Below, piece by piece: positions 52,765-62,906 of a stretch of DNA of 64,000 nt. The stretch covers positions 248,001 through 312,000 of the forward strand of contig NZ_FRCM01000007.1 of NCBI RefSeq assembly GCF_900142915.1, given 5' to 3'. The stretch is from Mucilaginibacter sp. OK098. GTDB lineage: Bacteria > Bacteroidota > Bacteroidia > Sphingobacteriales > Sphingobacteriaceae. How positions within the stretch are numbered: the stretch's first letter is position 1; each line of letters begins with the position of its first letter. The notes beneath the pieces were generated by a model, which saw only the letters and a list, made by a program, of their open reading frames with translations, was not told the origin of the DNA and searched no databases. A program made the position numbers and the translations under genes.

Positions 52765-54852
52765 ATGATAAAACACTGCCTTAGCTTATTTATTACGCTT
52801 TCTATTGCTTCAGGGGTTAGCGCTCAAAACATTCACATTAAACAAAAAAAAGATACTGCTAAACAGTTAGAGCCGGTTATTATCAGGGGCTATTTGTCTG
52901 ATCAGCCCTTACTAAGTGTGCCCGCATCTGTAAGTGTTATCAGTAAGGCGCAATTGAGCCTGCAGCCCGATAATTCATTTGTTTCGGCATTAAACAGTGT
53001 GCCCGGTGTAAGAGCCGAGGAACGGTCGCCGGGTAGTTACCGACTGTCTATAAGGGGGAGCCTGCTGCGTTCGCCATTTGGCATCAGGGATGTAAAGATC
53101 TATTACGATGAGATTCCGCTTACTGATGCGGGTGGCAATACTTATCTCAATGCTATTGATATTAACAGCATCAACCATATTGAAATATTAAAAGGACCTG
53201 ATGGCAGCTTGTTTGGTGCAAATTCAGGCGGGGTAGTTTTGTTAAGCCCGGTTAACCTGCACACGGATAGCAATTCTGTTTTGCTTGGTTTAAACGGGGG
53301 GAGTTACGGGCTGGTACATGAAAATGTGGCTATCCAGAATCAAATCGGCAATTCCCGTTTAAGTTTAAACCAGGGTTATGAAAGCTATGGGGGCTACCGC
53401 CAGCATAGCTATATGCAACGTCATTTTATACAGGCGGTAAACCGGTGGACCTATAATGGCAAAGACGAGCTTCGGGCATTGGCCTTTTACTCCGATTTGA
53501 ATTATCAAACTCCCGGGGGACTTACCTTAGCACAATACCAGGCAGATCCGCAATCTGCACGGTTGCCTACCAAGTTTGTTCCGGGGGCCATCGCTCAAAA
53601 AATAGGCATCACTACAAAAATGTTGCTGGGTGGCGTGGTTAATGAACTGCATATAAATAACAGGCTGCGCAATGTACTGTCGGTTTTTGGCTCTTATGTT
53701 GATTTTTCCAATCCCTTTATTACCAATTATGAGCAGCGCTACGAAAGCACCTATGGCTTGCGGACCTATTTTGAACTAAGCAGCGAAAAGCATACAGATT
53801 ACGGGTGGAAGCTGAATTTAGGACTGGAATGGCAGCAAACCAAGGCTGATATTAATAATTATGGCAACAGAAAAGGCGTGAGAGATACGGCCCAAACGCT
53901 CGACAAGATCAACACCAACCAGCATTTCTTTTTTACCCGGTATGTGTTCGATCTGTATAAGCGCTGGCATGCAGAAGCGGCTTTGAGTCTTAATTTTTAT
54001 GATTACAAATTCAGGAACGTTTACCCAAATGCCGAAGCGGATTTTACCAACAGGCATTTTACCCCGCAACTAATGCCGAGGGTAGCCTTATCATACGATG
54101 TAACGGATAATTTTATATGGCGTGCATCTGTAAGCCGGGGTTACTCCACACCTACTACTGCCGAAATAAGGCCCACCAATAATATCATCAACACCAATTT
54201 ACAGGCGCAATATGGCTGGAACTATGAAACAGGTTTCCGCCTGCGTAATGCCGACCAAAGTATGTTTTTGGATGCTTCAGTATTTTATTATGTTTTGCAT
54301 AATGCCATTGTGCTGCGCCTTAACCCGGACGAAACTGAATATTATATAAATGCAGGTGGCACACATCAGCCGGGCATTGAGCTTTATTTTTCAGATTGGA
54401 TCATCAGTCAAAATGGTTCCGGCTTTATAAGGGGGTTGCAGTTTAATGAATCGTTAACGCTCAACAAATTTACCTTCAGCGGTGATTACCATAATGCTAC
54501 TGCTAACTACCCGGACAATAAATTAACAGGGGTGCCGGGGCAGGTAATTGTTTCCAGCTTTCAAATTAAATTCCCGGATCGCTTTTACCTTTTTATTGAG
54601 CATAATTATACCGGGCGCATTCCGCTTACTGATGCCAATACCGTTTTTGCATCGCATTATAACCTGTTACAAACTAAAGCAGGCTGGCAATTTACAGTTA
54701 ACCGCAAAAGTAAATTTGAAATATACGCAGGTGCAGGCAATCTGCTTAATGAAAAATACAGCCTTGGGAATGATTTGAATGCTGTTGGAAACAGATTTTA
54801 TAACCCTGCGCCGCTGCGCAATTATTTTATTGGCTTTAACGCAGGGTTTTAA
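52765..54852 (+). CDS. TonB-dependent outer-membrane receptor
   Basis: A TTG at 52747 is in frame, but the ATG at 52765 gives a clean signal peptide (about 1-21, VSA-Q). The 695-residue protein has a plug domain (about 45-155, SVPASVSVISKAQLSLQPDN, IKGPDGSLFGANSGGVV) and a beta-barrel ending in an aromatic strand (NYFIGFNAGF). It lacks the CarboxypepD_reg and STN domains of SusC proteins, so it is of the FecA/FhuA-like iron or small-metabolite type. The substrate is unknown. No SusD partner follows. Confidence 0.92.
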   Translation: MIKHCLSLFITLSIASGVSAQNIHIKQKKDTAKQLEPVIIRGYLSDQPLLSVPASVSVISKAQLSLQPDNSFVSALNSVPGVRAEERSPGSYRLSIRGSLLRSPFGIRDVKIYYDEIPLTDAGGNTYLNAIDINSINHIEILKGPDGSLFGANSGGVVLLSPVNLHTDSNSVLLGLNGGSYGLVHENVAIQNQIGNSRLSLNQGYESYGGYRQHSYMQRHFIQAVNRWTYNGKDELRALAFYSDLNYQTPGGLTLAQYQADPQSARLPTKFVPGAIAQKIGITTKMLLGGVVNELHINNRLRNVLSVFGSYVDFSNPFITNYEQRYESTYGLRTYFELSSEKHTDYGWKLNLGLEWQQTKADINNYGNRKGVRDTAQTLDKINTNQHFFFTRYVFDLYKRWHAEAALSLNFYDYKFRNVYPNAEADFTNRHFTPQLMPRVALSYDVTDNFIWRASVSRGYSTPTTAEIRPTNNIINTNLQAQYGWNYETGFRLRNADQSMFLDASVFYYVLHNAIVLRLNPDETEYYINAGGTHQPGIELYFSDWIISQNGSGFIRGLQFNESLTLNKFTFSGDYHNATANYPDNKLTGVPGQVIVSSFQIKFPDRFYLFIEHNYTGRIPLTDANTVFASHYNLLQTKAGWQFTVNRKSKFEIYAGAGNLLNEKYSLGNDLNAVGNRFYNPAPLRNYFIGFNAGF

Positions 54853-54899
54853 AATAGTTATAACAAAGGCAAACCTCAAAATGCCCCTGTTACTTTTTG

Positions 54900-57449
54900 T
54901 TAGGGAGTAACAGGTTCTGAAACGTTGCTACCCCGGCCTTTAGTATCAAAAGCTTTAAATTTCACGTTGTTATTATCAATTTTAACACCATCGTTATATA
55001 ATGCGCTTTTAGCATCGGGATCTTTTCCGTTTGTTGTATAGCGGATGGTTAAGCCCGGGAACTGGATATTGGCAACATATTTACTATCCTGTAAGGCAAC
55101 ACCCGGCTTTGGTACCCTATAATTATAGCCGCCGTTATAATAGCTTAAACGGGGCAGCTCTCTTTTGCCTAATACATTTAAAAAATTTACCCAATCCTTT
55201 TGGTAAAGCGAATCGCTTTTTGCGACATTTTTTTCAGTTGCCCAGGCGGGATCCTGGCTCCAGGCGCGTTCGGCAAAGCCTAATACTCTTGGTAACAGCA
55301 TGTATTCAAGGCGTTCGGTGCTTTTTATATTTTCGCCCCAAACAGCACTTTGCAAGCCTAAAATATTGCTTTTTCCATAATCTGTAAGGCGTTGTTTACC
55401 GATGAAAATGTTCCTGTTTAACGGCAAGCCATCTTTATCAACCTTTGAGTTTTTAAAGTAATCATATGGGATGAACGAAAAGGGCTTGTCGATATCAGAG
55501 AATGCACCCCAATAATATCCCGGCTCATCAAATGATTTATAGTTTGCCATATCAAAATACAAATTGGTTACACAGGTAAGCACTGTTTTATAGCCTGCAT
55601 TTGCCAGTTTATACGCCAGGTCCTCATTACCGCCGCCCAATGTGTTGTTCCAAACTTCGGCCTGCAAATGTTCAGGCATAAAATCAGGGTTTGGCACGTA
55701 AACAGGCTGACCATCAAGCGCGGTTTTACGCAATGCCATTTCTTCCCATCCCGACAGGTAAAGCCCTTTTGCTTTTACAAGCTGGTTAACCCGGCCATAA
55801 AAGTAGTACCACAGGTCGGCGGTGCTTCCAATTTCGGGATGTGTAGCTTTTAAAGCTAAATATGCCGGAGATTTCTCCCAAACGTGTGCCGGCACCTCGT
55901 CACCACCAAAGTTGATGGTTTTTAAAGGGGCACCTGCTTCTTTATACATACTAACAATATCGCCTATTACGGTTTCAACAAAGTTGTAGGTTGATGGCAG
56001 GGATACGTCAATAATATTATCTGTCCAGTATTGGTTGGAGCTATATTCTGATTTGTCGTTCAGATCATAAAGCAAATATTTTTCTGCTTCTGCCTTTTTA
56101 CCTTCCGCCATTAACCGGGTGTACCGGGCATTCATTGATTTAATGGCTGCACGTGCATGGCCGGGAGCCTCAATTTCGGGGATCACCATAATATGCAGCT
56201 TATCTGCATATTTCAGGATCTCAATATAATCGGCCCTGGTATAAAAGCCGGTGCCGGTTTTATTATCTACTTCACCGCCTGAGCCGTGTGACGGTGGTAA
56301 AAATTGCTTGCTATCTAATGTATGGCCGCGTTTTGAACCAACTTCTGTTAGCTCAGGTAACGATGGTATTTCCAAACGCCATCCTTCATCTTCAGTTAAA
56401 TGAAAATGGAACACATTTATTTTGTAAAGCGCCAAAACATCAAGCACCCTGAAAATTTCTTTTTTTGGCTGAAAGTTACGGCCAACATCAAGCATAAAAG
56501 CGCGGTAGCCAAAGCGTGGTTCGTCTTTGATTTCTACACAAGGTATTTGAATTTCTTTTTGCGGATGAGCGTATGCTGATGGGGGGATTAAGGTTTTGAG
56601 AGATTGAATAGCATAGAAAATACCTGTTGCGGTAGTTGCATTAACATCTATCCGGTCGGCCTTAACGGTTAACTCATATGCTTCGGCACCCAGGCCCTCT
56701 TTAAAACTAAAATTTATAAAACCGGATGCCTCAACCTGATGGGTTCGGCCCGAAGTCTTGTTAATTACCTGCGCGAGCCATGTGTTGAAACGCATTACTT
56801 CACCGGCAAAGTGATCATCAAAATGAGTGCTCACATTTTTATCAAGAACAAAAAAGCCCCCGGTTTCTTTATAACTCACCGGTGTAGGGAACACTTTAGT
56901 TAACTGTTGCTCCGGCACATCGGTTATATTTTTATTCTGATCATAAATTATAGCCGTTGTTACCAGTCCCGGGTAATTGGGTTTAAAGGGTTTAATGGTA
57001 AATGCGCCGGTGTTGTATCCTTTATCGGGCTGGCTGTCCCAAACCACATAAAATCCTTCCGGGCCGTCGGTATTGGTAATTACCGGTTCTTCATCAACAA
57101 ACTCTATCCGTAATGATTGCCCGGGCTTTATTTCGGTAAATGTGGCTGTTGGGGTTAAACTAAAAAGATCGCCATTTACAAATTTGATGATTGCGTTGCC
57201 GGTAACGGTTTGCTCGGCCATTAAACGGGCTGAGTTAAAGTACATTTTCCAGCCGGTGGCTGGGAATGTTGCTTTACCATTGTTGGTAATGGTTAACGCA
57301 TTTAATGATTGCGGTTTGTTCTGATAATTATTTTGCAGGGCTTCCCATGCTATACTCAAATCGCGGGTATTAAACTTTGGTTCATCAATGGGTTTGGCGA
57401 CCAGGTTTAAACAAAAGGCAGCCATTAAAATAACGAGAAAATATCGCAT
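54900..57449 (-). CDS. Beta-N-acetylhexosaminidase (GH20)
   Basis: This 849-residue exported enzyme has a signal peptide (about 1-18), an N-terminal CHB_HEX carbohydrate-binding domain (about 28-160), a GH20b alpha/beta domain (about 185-305) and the GH20 TIM-barrel (about 312-700). The catalytic pair is Asp517-Glu518 in FGGDEVPAHVW. The HLTEDEGWRLEIPSLPELT segment (about 350-368) and the EIEAPGHARA motif are family marks. A C-terminal chitobiase-type domain ends it. It removes terminal GlcNAc from chitin-like oligosaccharides. It stands alone, divergent from the GIN-domain gene. Confidence 0.94.
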   Translation of the reverse strand: MRYFLVILMAAFCLNLVAKPIDEPKFNTRDLSIAWEALQNNYQNKPQSLNALTITNNGKATFPATGWKMYFNSARLMAEQTVTGNAIIKFVNGDLFSLTPTATFTEIKPGQSLRIEFVDEEPVITNTDGPEGFYVVWDSQPDKGYNTGAFTIKPFKPNYPGLVTTAIIYDQNKNITDVPEQQLTKVFPTPVSYKETGGFFVLDKNVSTHFDDHFAGEVMRFNTWLAQVINKTSGRTHQVEASGFINFSFKEGLGAEAYELTVKADRIDVNATTATGIFYAIQSLKTLIPPSAYAHPQKEIQIPCVEIKDEPRFGYRAFMLDVGRNFQPKKEIFRVLDVLALYKINVFHFHLTEDEGWRLEIPSLPELTEVGSKRGHTLDSKQFLPPSHGSGGEVDNKTGTGFYTRADYIEILKYADKLHIMVIPEIEAPGHARAAIKSMNARYTRLMAEGKKAEAEKYLLYDLNDKSEYSSNQYWTDNIIDVSLPSTYNFVETVIGDIVSMYKEAGAPLKTINFGGDEVPAHVWEKSPAYLALKATHPEIGSTADLWYYFYGRVNQLVKAKGLYLSGWEEMALRKTALDGQPVYVPNPDFMPEHLQAEVWNNTLGGGNEDLAYKLANAGYKTVLTCVTNLYFDMANYKSFDEPGYYWGAFSDIDKPFSFIPYDYFKNSKVDKDGLPLNRNIFIGKQRLTDYGKSNILGLQSAVWGENIKSTERLEYMLLPRVLGFAERAWSQDPAWATEKNVAKSDSLYQKDWVNFLNVLGKRELPRLSYYNGGYNYRVPKPGVALQDSKYVANIQFPGLTIRYTTNGKDPDAKSALYNDGVKIDNNNVKFKAFDTKGRGSNVSEPVTP

Positions 57450-57788
57450 AGAATAATTATTAGGTTGTAAATGAGGTAGTAAATATAAGCTATTTATGAA
57501 AATTCACTAACTTTTTAAAATATTTTAAAAAGTGTATTTATTACAGATAAAATTGCTCCAATAGCCGACAGAAAACCATAAAATACCGATAAATGGCCAT
57601 TGGCAACCGATATACCCCTTTGAAACCGACTATAAATCAATATAATATGACTTGCCGACTAAAGCAGCGTATTTGTCTACAATAGGTGCCTAATGGTCTA
57701 TTTTGTTTTTTTAGGAGATGAAATGGTTGTTGCTTTGAACATTGAAAACAACAAACAAGCAAAAATCAACCATTAAAATATTAAGAAA
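57450..57788. other. Divergent gap between GH20 and GIN-domain genes, with an AT palindrome
   Basis: 339 bases without a gene. At 57510-57533 there is a perfect 24-base palindrome, ACTTTTTAAAAT followed by its reverse complement. It could be a regulator site between the two divergent genes. The rest shows nothing more. Confidence 0.5.
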
Positions 57789-58394
57789 ATGAAAACATTA
57801 ATTTTAACCATCGCTATCCTGTTCGCAACACTGTTAGGCATCAGCCAGTCAACCTATGCAGCAGGCAACACCACTGAAGAAAGTACTACTTTAACAGTTG
57901 TAAGCAATATCAGTGAAATTGAGATCCACGGTAATGTTGAGCTTTATGTATCAGACGGCCCCGCCGACCAGGTAAAAGTTTACAACAAATACTATTCAGA
58001 TAATGCATTGGTTCAGGATGATAAAGGTGTGTTGCGCATTTCATCATACAATACGCAAAAGCTAAAAGTATGGGTTACCGTTAGCCAGCTACAAAAACTA
58101 AGCGTATATGACAATGCCGAAGTAAAGTCATTCGGAAAGCTTTCAGCAATTGATCTTGATGTAAGAATCTACAACAACGCATCGGCGCAACTAGATCTGG
58201 AAGCTTATGCTGCCAGCATCACTTTAAATGATTACGCCAAAGCTGATCTGACAGGTAACGTGAGCGAAGGCAGCCTGCAATATGATCCAACCGCACGCTT
58301 AAACACAAGTAATTTTAACATAATACGCCTAACCAACTCTCGGAAATTTCGCAGTGCTAAAAGTGATAGTAGTGATGAGCTGTCAATAATTTAA
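57789..58394 (+). CDS. GIN-domain (DUF2807) exported protein
   Basis: This 201-residue protein has a signal peptide (about 1-24). The rest forms a right-handed beta-helix of short repeated strands (VSNISEIEIHGNVELYVSD, KLSVYDNAEVKSFGKLSAI, NASAQLDLEAYAASITL), the pattern of the GIN / putative auto-transporter adhesin head domain. The function is unknown, and these are often periplasmic or surface exposed. It has a strong terminator at 58416-58453. Confidence 0.85.
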   Translation: MKTLILTIAILFATLLGISQSTYAAGNTTEESTTLTVVSNISEIEIHGNVELYVSDGPADQVKVYNKYYSDNALVQDDKGVLRISSYNTQKLKVWVTVSQLQKLSVYDNAEVKSFGKLSAIDLDVRIYNNASAQLDLEAYAASITLNDYAKADLTGNVSEGSLQYDPTARLNTSNFNIIRLTNSRKFRSAKSDSSDELSII

Positions 58395-58415
58395 TCCCCT
58401 ATATTTATATTTGGC

Positions 58416-58453
58416 AAAAGCGCGCATAGAATTAATTTTCAATGCGCGCTTTT
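58416..58453 (+). terminator. Terminator after the GIN-domain gene
   Basis: AAAAGCGCGCAT (58416-58427) pairs perfectly with ATGCGCGCTTTT (58442-58453). The stem is 12 bp and ends in T residues, 22 bases past the stop. Confidence 0.85.
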
Positions 58454-58632
58454 CATTTATCAGGCTTTTCAGCATACTTAAAAAATAAGATGCCGGTTGT
58501 TTTTTACCTTAAGCCAATGTTAAATATTGCCCCATAGCATTATGGAATACATTTGTTTCGTTATTTTAGCTGTGTTAAATCTAAAAATCGGGATTTGATC
58601 AGCCAGATTTTTGCCGGTCACAACTAACGCTT

Positions 58633-61600
58633 ATGAGCCTATCCATCAAAAAAACAATATTTAAAACTTTAAAAATAACAGGTATAACCGTTGGAAGCTT
58701 GCTGATACTTTTATTTGCTTTGCCCATTTTATTCCCGCAAACGGTTAGCAATAAAATCAAACAATGGGCTAATGGCAGCATAAACGGGCAACTGGAGTTC
58801 TCTAAAACAAGGCTCTCGTTCTTTAAGCATTTCCCAAGCCTTACACTAACCCTGTATGACTTAGACCTAAAAGGAAGCGCACCGTTTCAAAAAGACACGC
58901 TGGTGGCAGCAAAAGAGGTTTCCTTTGGGATTGATTTGAGCACGCTGTTTCAAAAAAAACTTACCATTAATAAAATTTTCCTTAACACTGCTTTTATCAA
59001 TATCCAGTCGGACAGTGCGGGGCATGTAAACTATAATGTTTATAAGGGTAAAAATACAGCCTCATCTCCTGCGGATACCAGCAGCGCATCGTTAGGTATA
59101 AACCAGATCCTGATAGAAAACAGCAGGTTTGTATACAATGATCCATCGTTGCCTGTAAAATTTGTTGCCCGCGGTATTAGCTATACGGGGCAGGGCGATC
59201 TAACTAAAGATGTTTTCGACCTGCATACCCATACCGAAATGCAGGCAGTTGATTTCTATTATAACAATGTGCCTTATGTAATATCGAAGAAGTTGAACGC
59301 TGACCTGATCACACAGATAAATACCAAATCGCTGGCGTTCGTTTTCCAGAAAAACGACTTATTATTAAATACATTACCCGTTAATTTCATTGGCAAATTT
59401 GCGTTCCTGAAAAATGGTTACAGCATGGATTTTAATATTAATTCGAAGGATAGCCAGCTGCATGACATTATCACAGCACTGCCCCCATCCTATTTAAAAG
59501 GGCTGGATAAAGCAGATATAAAAGGTACCGGGAATATCAAATTCAGGCTTGCCGGTTTATACAATGCTGCTGACAGTACACTGCCCAATCTGAGCCTGAA
59601 TATCAAGATCCGCAATGGCTACATCAATAGCCCAAAAACGCCAACCCCAATCAGTAATTTATACATGGACTTTGATACCCAATTGCCGGGGCTTGATCCG
59701 GACAGTTTGAAGATCAATCTGGATTCACTGCACTTTAATATGGGTAAGGATTATTTAAATTCTGTTGTTCGCGTTAAGGGAACCAAAGCGCCTATTGTTT
59801 ATGCCAAACTGAATACCGAGATGGATCTTGCAAAATGGAATGCTGCGTTTGGTAAAATGCATGTAAACCTGAAGGGGCAATATGCATTACATTTACTGGC
59901 GCAGGGTAAGTATGCCACCACTATCCATCGTGTAAAAAATCGCAAACCGGATACGGTTATTACCAGCATCCCCCAATTTAATGTGCAATCCACTTTTCGC
60001 AATGGTTACATAAAGTATGCAAGCGTGCCCGAGGCTGTAAAAAATATCAGCTTTGATATGAGCGCAGTTTGCCCGGATAACAATTACCAGCATACCAGTT
60101 TTTCGATAGATAATTTGAATGCCAGCGTGCTGGAAAACTTTATTAAGGGCCATTTTAAAATGAATGCCGAACCCGGTTTTCCGATGGATGCCGATTTAAA
60201 GGCAAAGTTTAATATGGCCGATATTAAAAAGGTTTACCCGATTGACAGCCTGGGTGTATCGCTCGCGGGTAACCTTGTTGCCGACCTGCAAACAAAGGGC
60301 AAATACCTGCCTGCAAAAAAGATTTATCCAACTACCAAAATTAATGTTCAGCTTAAGGACGGGGTGATCCAGACAAAATACTATCCGCACCCTATCCAGA
60401 ATATCCAGGTAAATACCAATATTGTAAACAGTACCGGAACACTGGCAGGAATGAAAGTTAATATTAAGCCTGTTTCGTTTGTGTTTGAAGGGAATCCGTT
60501 TACGTTTAGAGCAAACCTAAAGAACTTTAATAATATTGAATATAACATTGCGTCGCAGGGCACGCTTGATGTGGGTAAGATTTACCAGGTATTTGCTATT
60601 AAAGGATATAATGTAAAAGGGCAGATAAAAACTAAACTTTCATTAAAGGGCAAGCAAAGCGATGCTGCCGCAGGTAACTATGCGAAGCTTAATAACTCGG
60701 GGAGTATGCAGGTAAAAGAGCTTGCTGTTAAGTCTGATCTTTTCCCAAAACCTTTCCTGATTAAGAATGGTACATTTAGCTTTAAGCAGGATAAGATGAA
60801 CTTTGATGCCTTTACGGCAACATATGGTAAATCAATAATTACTTTAAACGGTGCATTGTCAAACGTTATTGAGTATGTAACCAAACCGGGCGCTGTACTT
60901 AAGGGGGACCTGAATTTTGGCAGCCCCAACATTGTGGCAGATGATTTTATGGCTTTTGCCAGTGCATCGCCAACTCAAAGCGGACACCCGGGATCGGCAA
61001 GCACCGGTGTGATCATGGTGCCAAAAACACTTGACCTGAACTTTACCGCGGATGTTAAAAAGGTAAAGTACAATGGCCTTGAATTAACAGACGCTAAGGG
61101 GCAAATGGCTATTACAAATGGTAACATCGTTTTAAAGCAAACCGGCTTTACCATAATAGGAGCCCCTGTGACCATGGATGCAACCTATAGCAGCCAAAGC
61201 GCAAAAAAAGCAGTTTTTGATTATCATATAAGCGCTAAGGAGTTTGATATAAAAAGAGCATATAACGAGATCAAGCTTTTTCACGATATGGCCTCTTCGG
61301 CAAAAAGCGCGTCGGGCCTGGTAGCGCTCGATTATAAGCTAGGCGGCAGGCTTAACAGTAATATGCAGCCGGTTTATCCATCATTAAAGGGTGGCGGCGT
61401 ATTGTCGGTTAAAAAAGTATCCGTACATGGGTTTAAGCTTTTCGGCGCGGTAAGCAATAAAACCGATCATAAAATTGACAGCGGCGATGTTTCAAAAGTG
61501 AATATAGAAACCACCATTGCCAATAACATCATCACCATAAAACAAACCAAAATGCGCATGGCCGGGTTCAGGCTAAAATTTTCGGGCCAGGTAAGTTTTG

Positions 61601-61758
61601 ACAATGTGCTGAACCTGCAGTTCAGGCTGGGCCTGCCGCCGTTCGGCATATTCGGCATCCCGATGACCATCACAGGCACACAGGCAAACCCGAAGATCCG
61701 TTTGGGCAAGGCTAAGAAAGATGATGAGATTAAGGAGACGGATGATAATGGGGAGTGA
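58633..61758 (+). CDS. AsmA family envelope protein
   Basis: This 1041-residue protein has an N-terminal membrane anchor (about 12-36) and a very long periplasmic part of repeated beta strands with AsmA-type patterns (LPILFPQTVSNKIKQWANGS at the start, then FSGQVSFDNVLNLQFRLGLP near the end). AsmA-like proteins form bridge-like grooves that carry lipids between the inner and outer membranes, or affect outer-membrane assembly. The closing segment (FGIFGIPMTITGTQANPKI) is the typical AsmA C-terminal part. It is monocistronic. The exact role in this organism is not known. Confidence 0.88.
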   Translation: MSLSIKKTIFKTLKITGITVGSLLILLFALPILFPQTVSNKIKQWANGSINGQLEFSKTRLSFFKHFPSLTLTLYDLDLKGSAPFQKDTLVAAKEVSFGIDLSTLFQKKLTINKIFLNTAFINIQSDSAGHVNYNVYKGKNTASSPADTSSASLGINQILIENSRFVYNDPSLPVKFVARGISYTGQGDLTKDVFDLHTHTEMQAVDFYYNNVPYVISKKLNADLITQINTKSLAFVFQKNDLLLNTLPVNFIGKFAFLKNGYSMDFNINSKDSQLHDIITALPPSYLKGLDKADIKGTGNIKFRLAGLYNAADSTLPNLSLNIKIRNGYINSPKTPTPISNLYMDFDTQLPGLDPDSLKINLDSLHFNMGKDYLNSVVRVKGTKAPIVYAKLNTEMDLAKWNAAFGKMHVNLKGQYALHLLAQGKYATTIHRVKNRKPDTVITSIPQFNVQSTFRNGYIKYASVPEAVKNISFDMSAVCPDNNYQHTSFSIDNLNASVLENFIKGHFKMNAEPGFPMDADLKAKFNMADIKKVYPIDSLGVSLAGNLVADLQTKGKYLPAKKIYPTTKINVQLKDGVIQTKYYPHPIQNIQVNTNIVNSTGTLAGMKVNIKPVSFVFEGNPFTFRANLKNFNNIEYNIASQGTLDVGKIYQVFAIKGYNVKGQIKTKLSLKGKQSDAAAGNYAKLNNSGSMQVKELAVKSDLFPKPFLIKNGTFSFKQDKMNFDAFTATYGKSIITLNGALSNVIEYVTKPGAVLKGDLNFGSPNIVADDFMAFASASPTQSGHPGSASTGVIMVPKTLDLNFTADVKKVKYNGLELTDAKGQMAITNGNIVLKQTGFTIIGAPVTMDATYSSQSAKKAVFDYHISAKEFDIKRAYNEIKLFHDMASSAKSASGLVALDYKLGGRLNSNMQPVYPSLKGGGVLSVKKVSVHGFKLFGAVSNKTDHKIDSGDVSKVNIETTIANNIITIKQTKMRMAGFRLKFSGQVSFDNVLNLQFRLGLPPFGIFGIPMTITGTQANPKIRLGKAKKDDEIKETDDNGE

Positions 61759-61860
61759 GAGACTTTTTTCTATTTATGTTATTCCGGAAGGAACCTGAAC
61801 TAAGACAAAAGGGTCTCGACACACCAACTACTAATCCCGGGTTTCGTTCGATTTAGTAAG

Positions 61861-61944
61861 GCACATGTATAGAAAAGTGCCCTTTCGTATACATATCGTA
61901 GTGCACATGTATAGAAAAGTGGCATTTTCTATACATATCAATCT
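61861..61944. repeat. Two 42-base tandem repeats, each with an internal inverted repeat
   Basis: Units start with GCACATGTATAGAAAAGTG at 61861 and 61903. In the second unit, ATGTATAGAAAA (61907-61918) and TTTTCTATACAT (61925-61936) are perfect inverted arms. In the first the right arm carries an extra G. It lies between the AsmA gene and the 3' end of the BtuF-like gene. Confidence 0.8.
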
Positions 61945-61970
61945 ACAAGTCTGAGTAACTTAATCGTCTT

Positions 61971-62897
61971 CTACACCCCAAACCTGATCCAACCATCCCC
62001 CTCATATCCAAAAATAAATTGCTTTGGGTGGATAATCTCGGCAAGGATCTCAATTGAATCAACAATCCGCGGACCAGGGCGGTTAAAGTATTGGTTGCCA
62101 TCGGCAATATAAACGCGGTTATTTTTTACCGCTTTCATATCGTTAAAACCGGGCAGCTGTAATATAATATCAACTTCTTTTAAAGTGCGCTCAATTGAAA
62201 ATCCGCAGGGCATTATGATGATAACTTCGGGGTTTTGTAAACGGATCTCACCCCATTGTATATAAGGCGAGTGTTTTCCTGCTTCGGTTAATACATTTGT
62301 TCCCCCGGCAATGCTTACCAGCCCGGGCACCCAGTTACCGGAAAGCATCATAGGTTCCAGCCACTCAATACAGGCAACCGTGGGCTTGTTATCGCTGAAT
62401 TTCAGTTTATGGCGGATGATATCAACCCGCTCCTGCAGGTCTTCAACCAGGGTATCACCTTTATCAGCCACGTTCAATGCTACTGCAACGGTTTTAATAT
62501 CATTAAAGATCTCGTCAAGACTGTTGGGCTGAAGCGATACGATATGTGCTTCTTTATCCAGGTAGTTTTCCAACGCCTGCTCTACCTCTTGCAATGATAC
62601 CGCACAAACTTCGCATTGTGCCTGGGTGATCACCACATCGGGCGCCAGTTCCTTTACCACATCGCGTTTTACGGTATAAACCGACAAGGCATCGGCAAGG
62701 ATCTCTTTTACCTTAACATCAATAGCGGCGCTGCTTAAATTATCAGGGAAGTTTGCTTCAGAACATACCGGTAATTGTTTAACCGATTCGGGAAAATCAC
62801 ACTCATGCGACCGCCCAACAAGGCTTTGTTCGAGGCCTAAGGCACAAACTATTTCTGTTGCGGATGGCAGTAAGGAAACTATTTTAAGTGAGCTCAT
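61971..62897 (-). CDS. BtuF-like cobalamin/metal-chelate binding protein without signal peptide
   Basis: I start at the ATG at 62897 (308 residues). The frame stays open to 63140, but that stretch covers a repeat and the promoter element. The protein matches the TroA/BtuF helical-backbone binding fold: IVSLLPSATEIVCALGL (6-22), LVGRSHECDFP, then VITQAQCEVCAVS. No signal peptide or lipobox is present, so it seems cytoplasmic, which is unusual for a periplasmic solute-binding protein. No btuC or btuD gene is in the window. Similar signal-less copies exist in Bacteroidota (inference). The ligand could be cobalamin or another corrinoid or metal chelate. Confidence 0.8.
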   Translation of the reverse strand: MSSLKIVSLLPSATEIVCALGLEQSLVGRSHECDFPESVKQLPVCSEANFPDNLSSAAIDVKVKEILADALSVYTVKRDVVKELAPDVVITQAQCEVCAVSLQEVEQALENYLDKEAHIVSLQPNSLDEIFNDIKTVAVALNVADKGDTLVEDLQERVDIIRHKLKFSDNKPTVACIEWLEPMMLSGNWVPGLVSIAGGTNVLTEAGKHSPYIQWGEIRLQNPEVIIIMPCGFSIERTLKEVDIILQLPGFNDMKAVKNNRVYIADGNQYFNRPGPRIVDSIEILAEIIHPKQFIFGYEGDGWIRFGV

Positions 62898-62906
62898 ATT
62901 AAGGCG

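Noticed and set aside
61861-61944. CRISPR array
   Set aside because: Only two repeat units, directly adjacent with no spacers, and no cas genes in the window.
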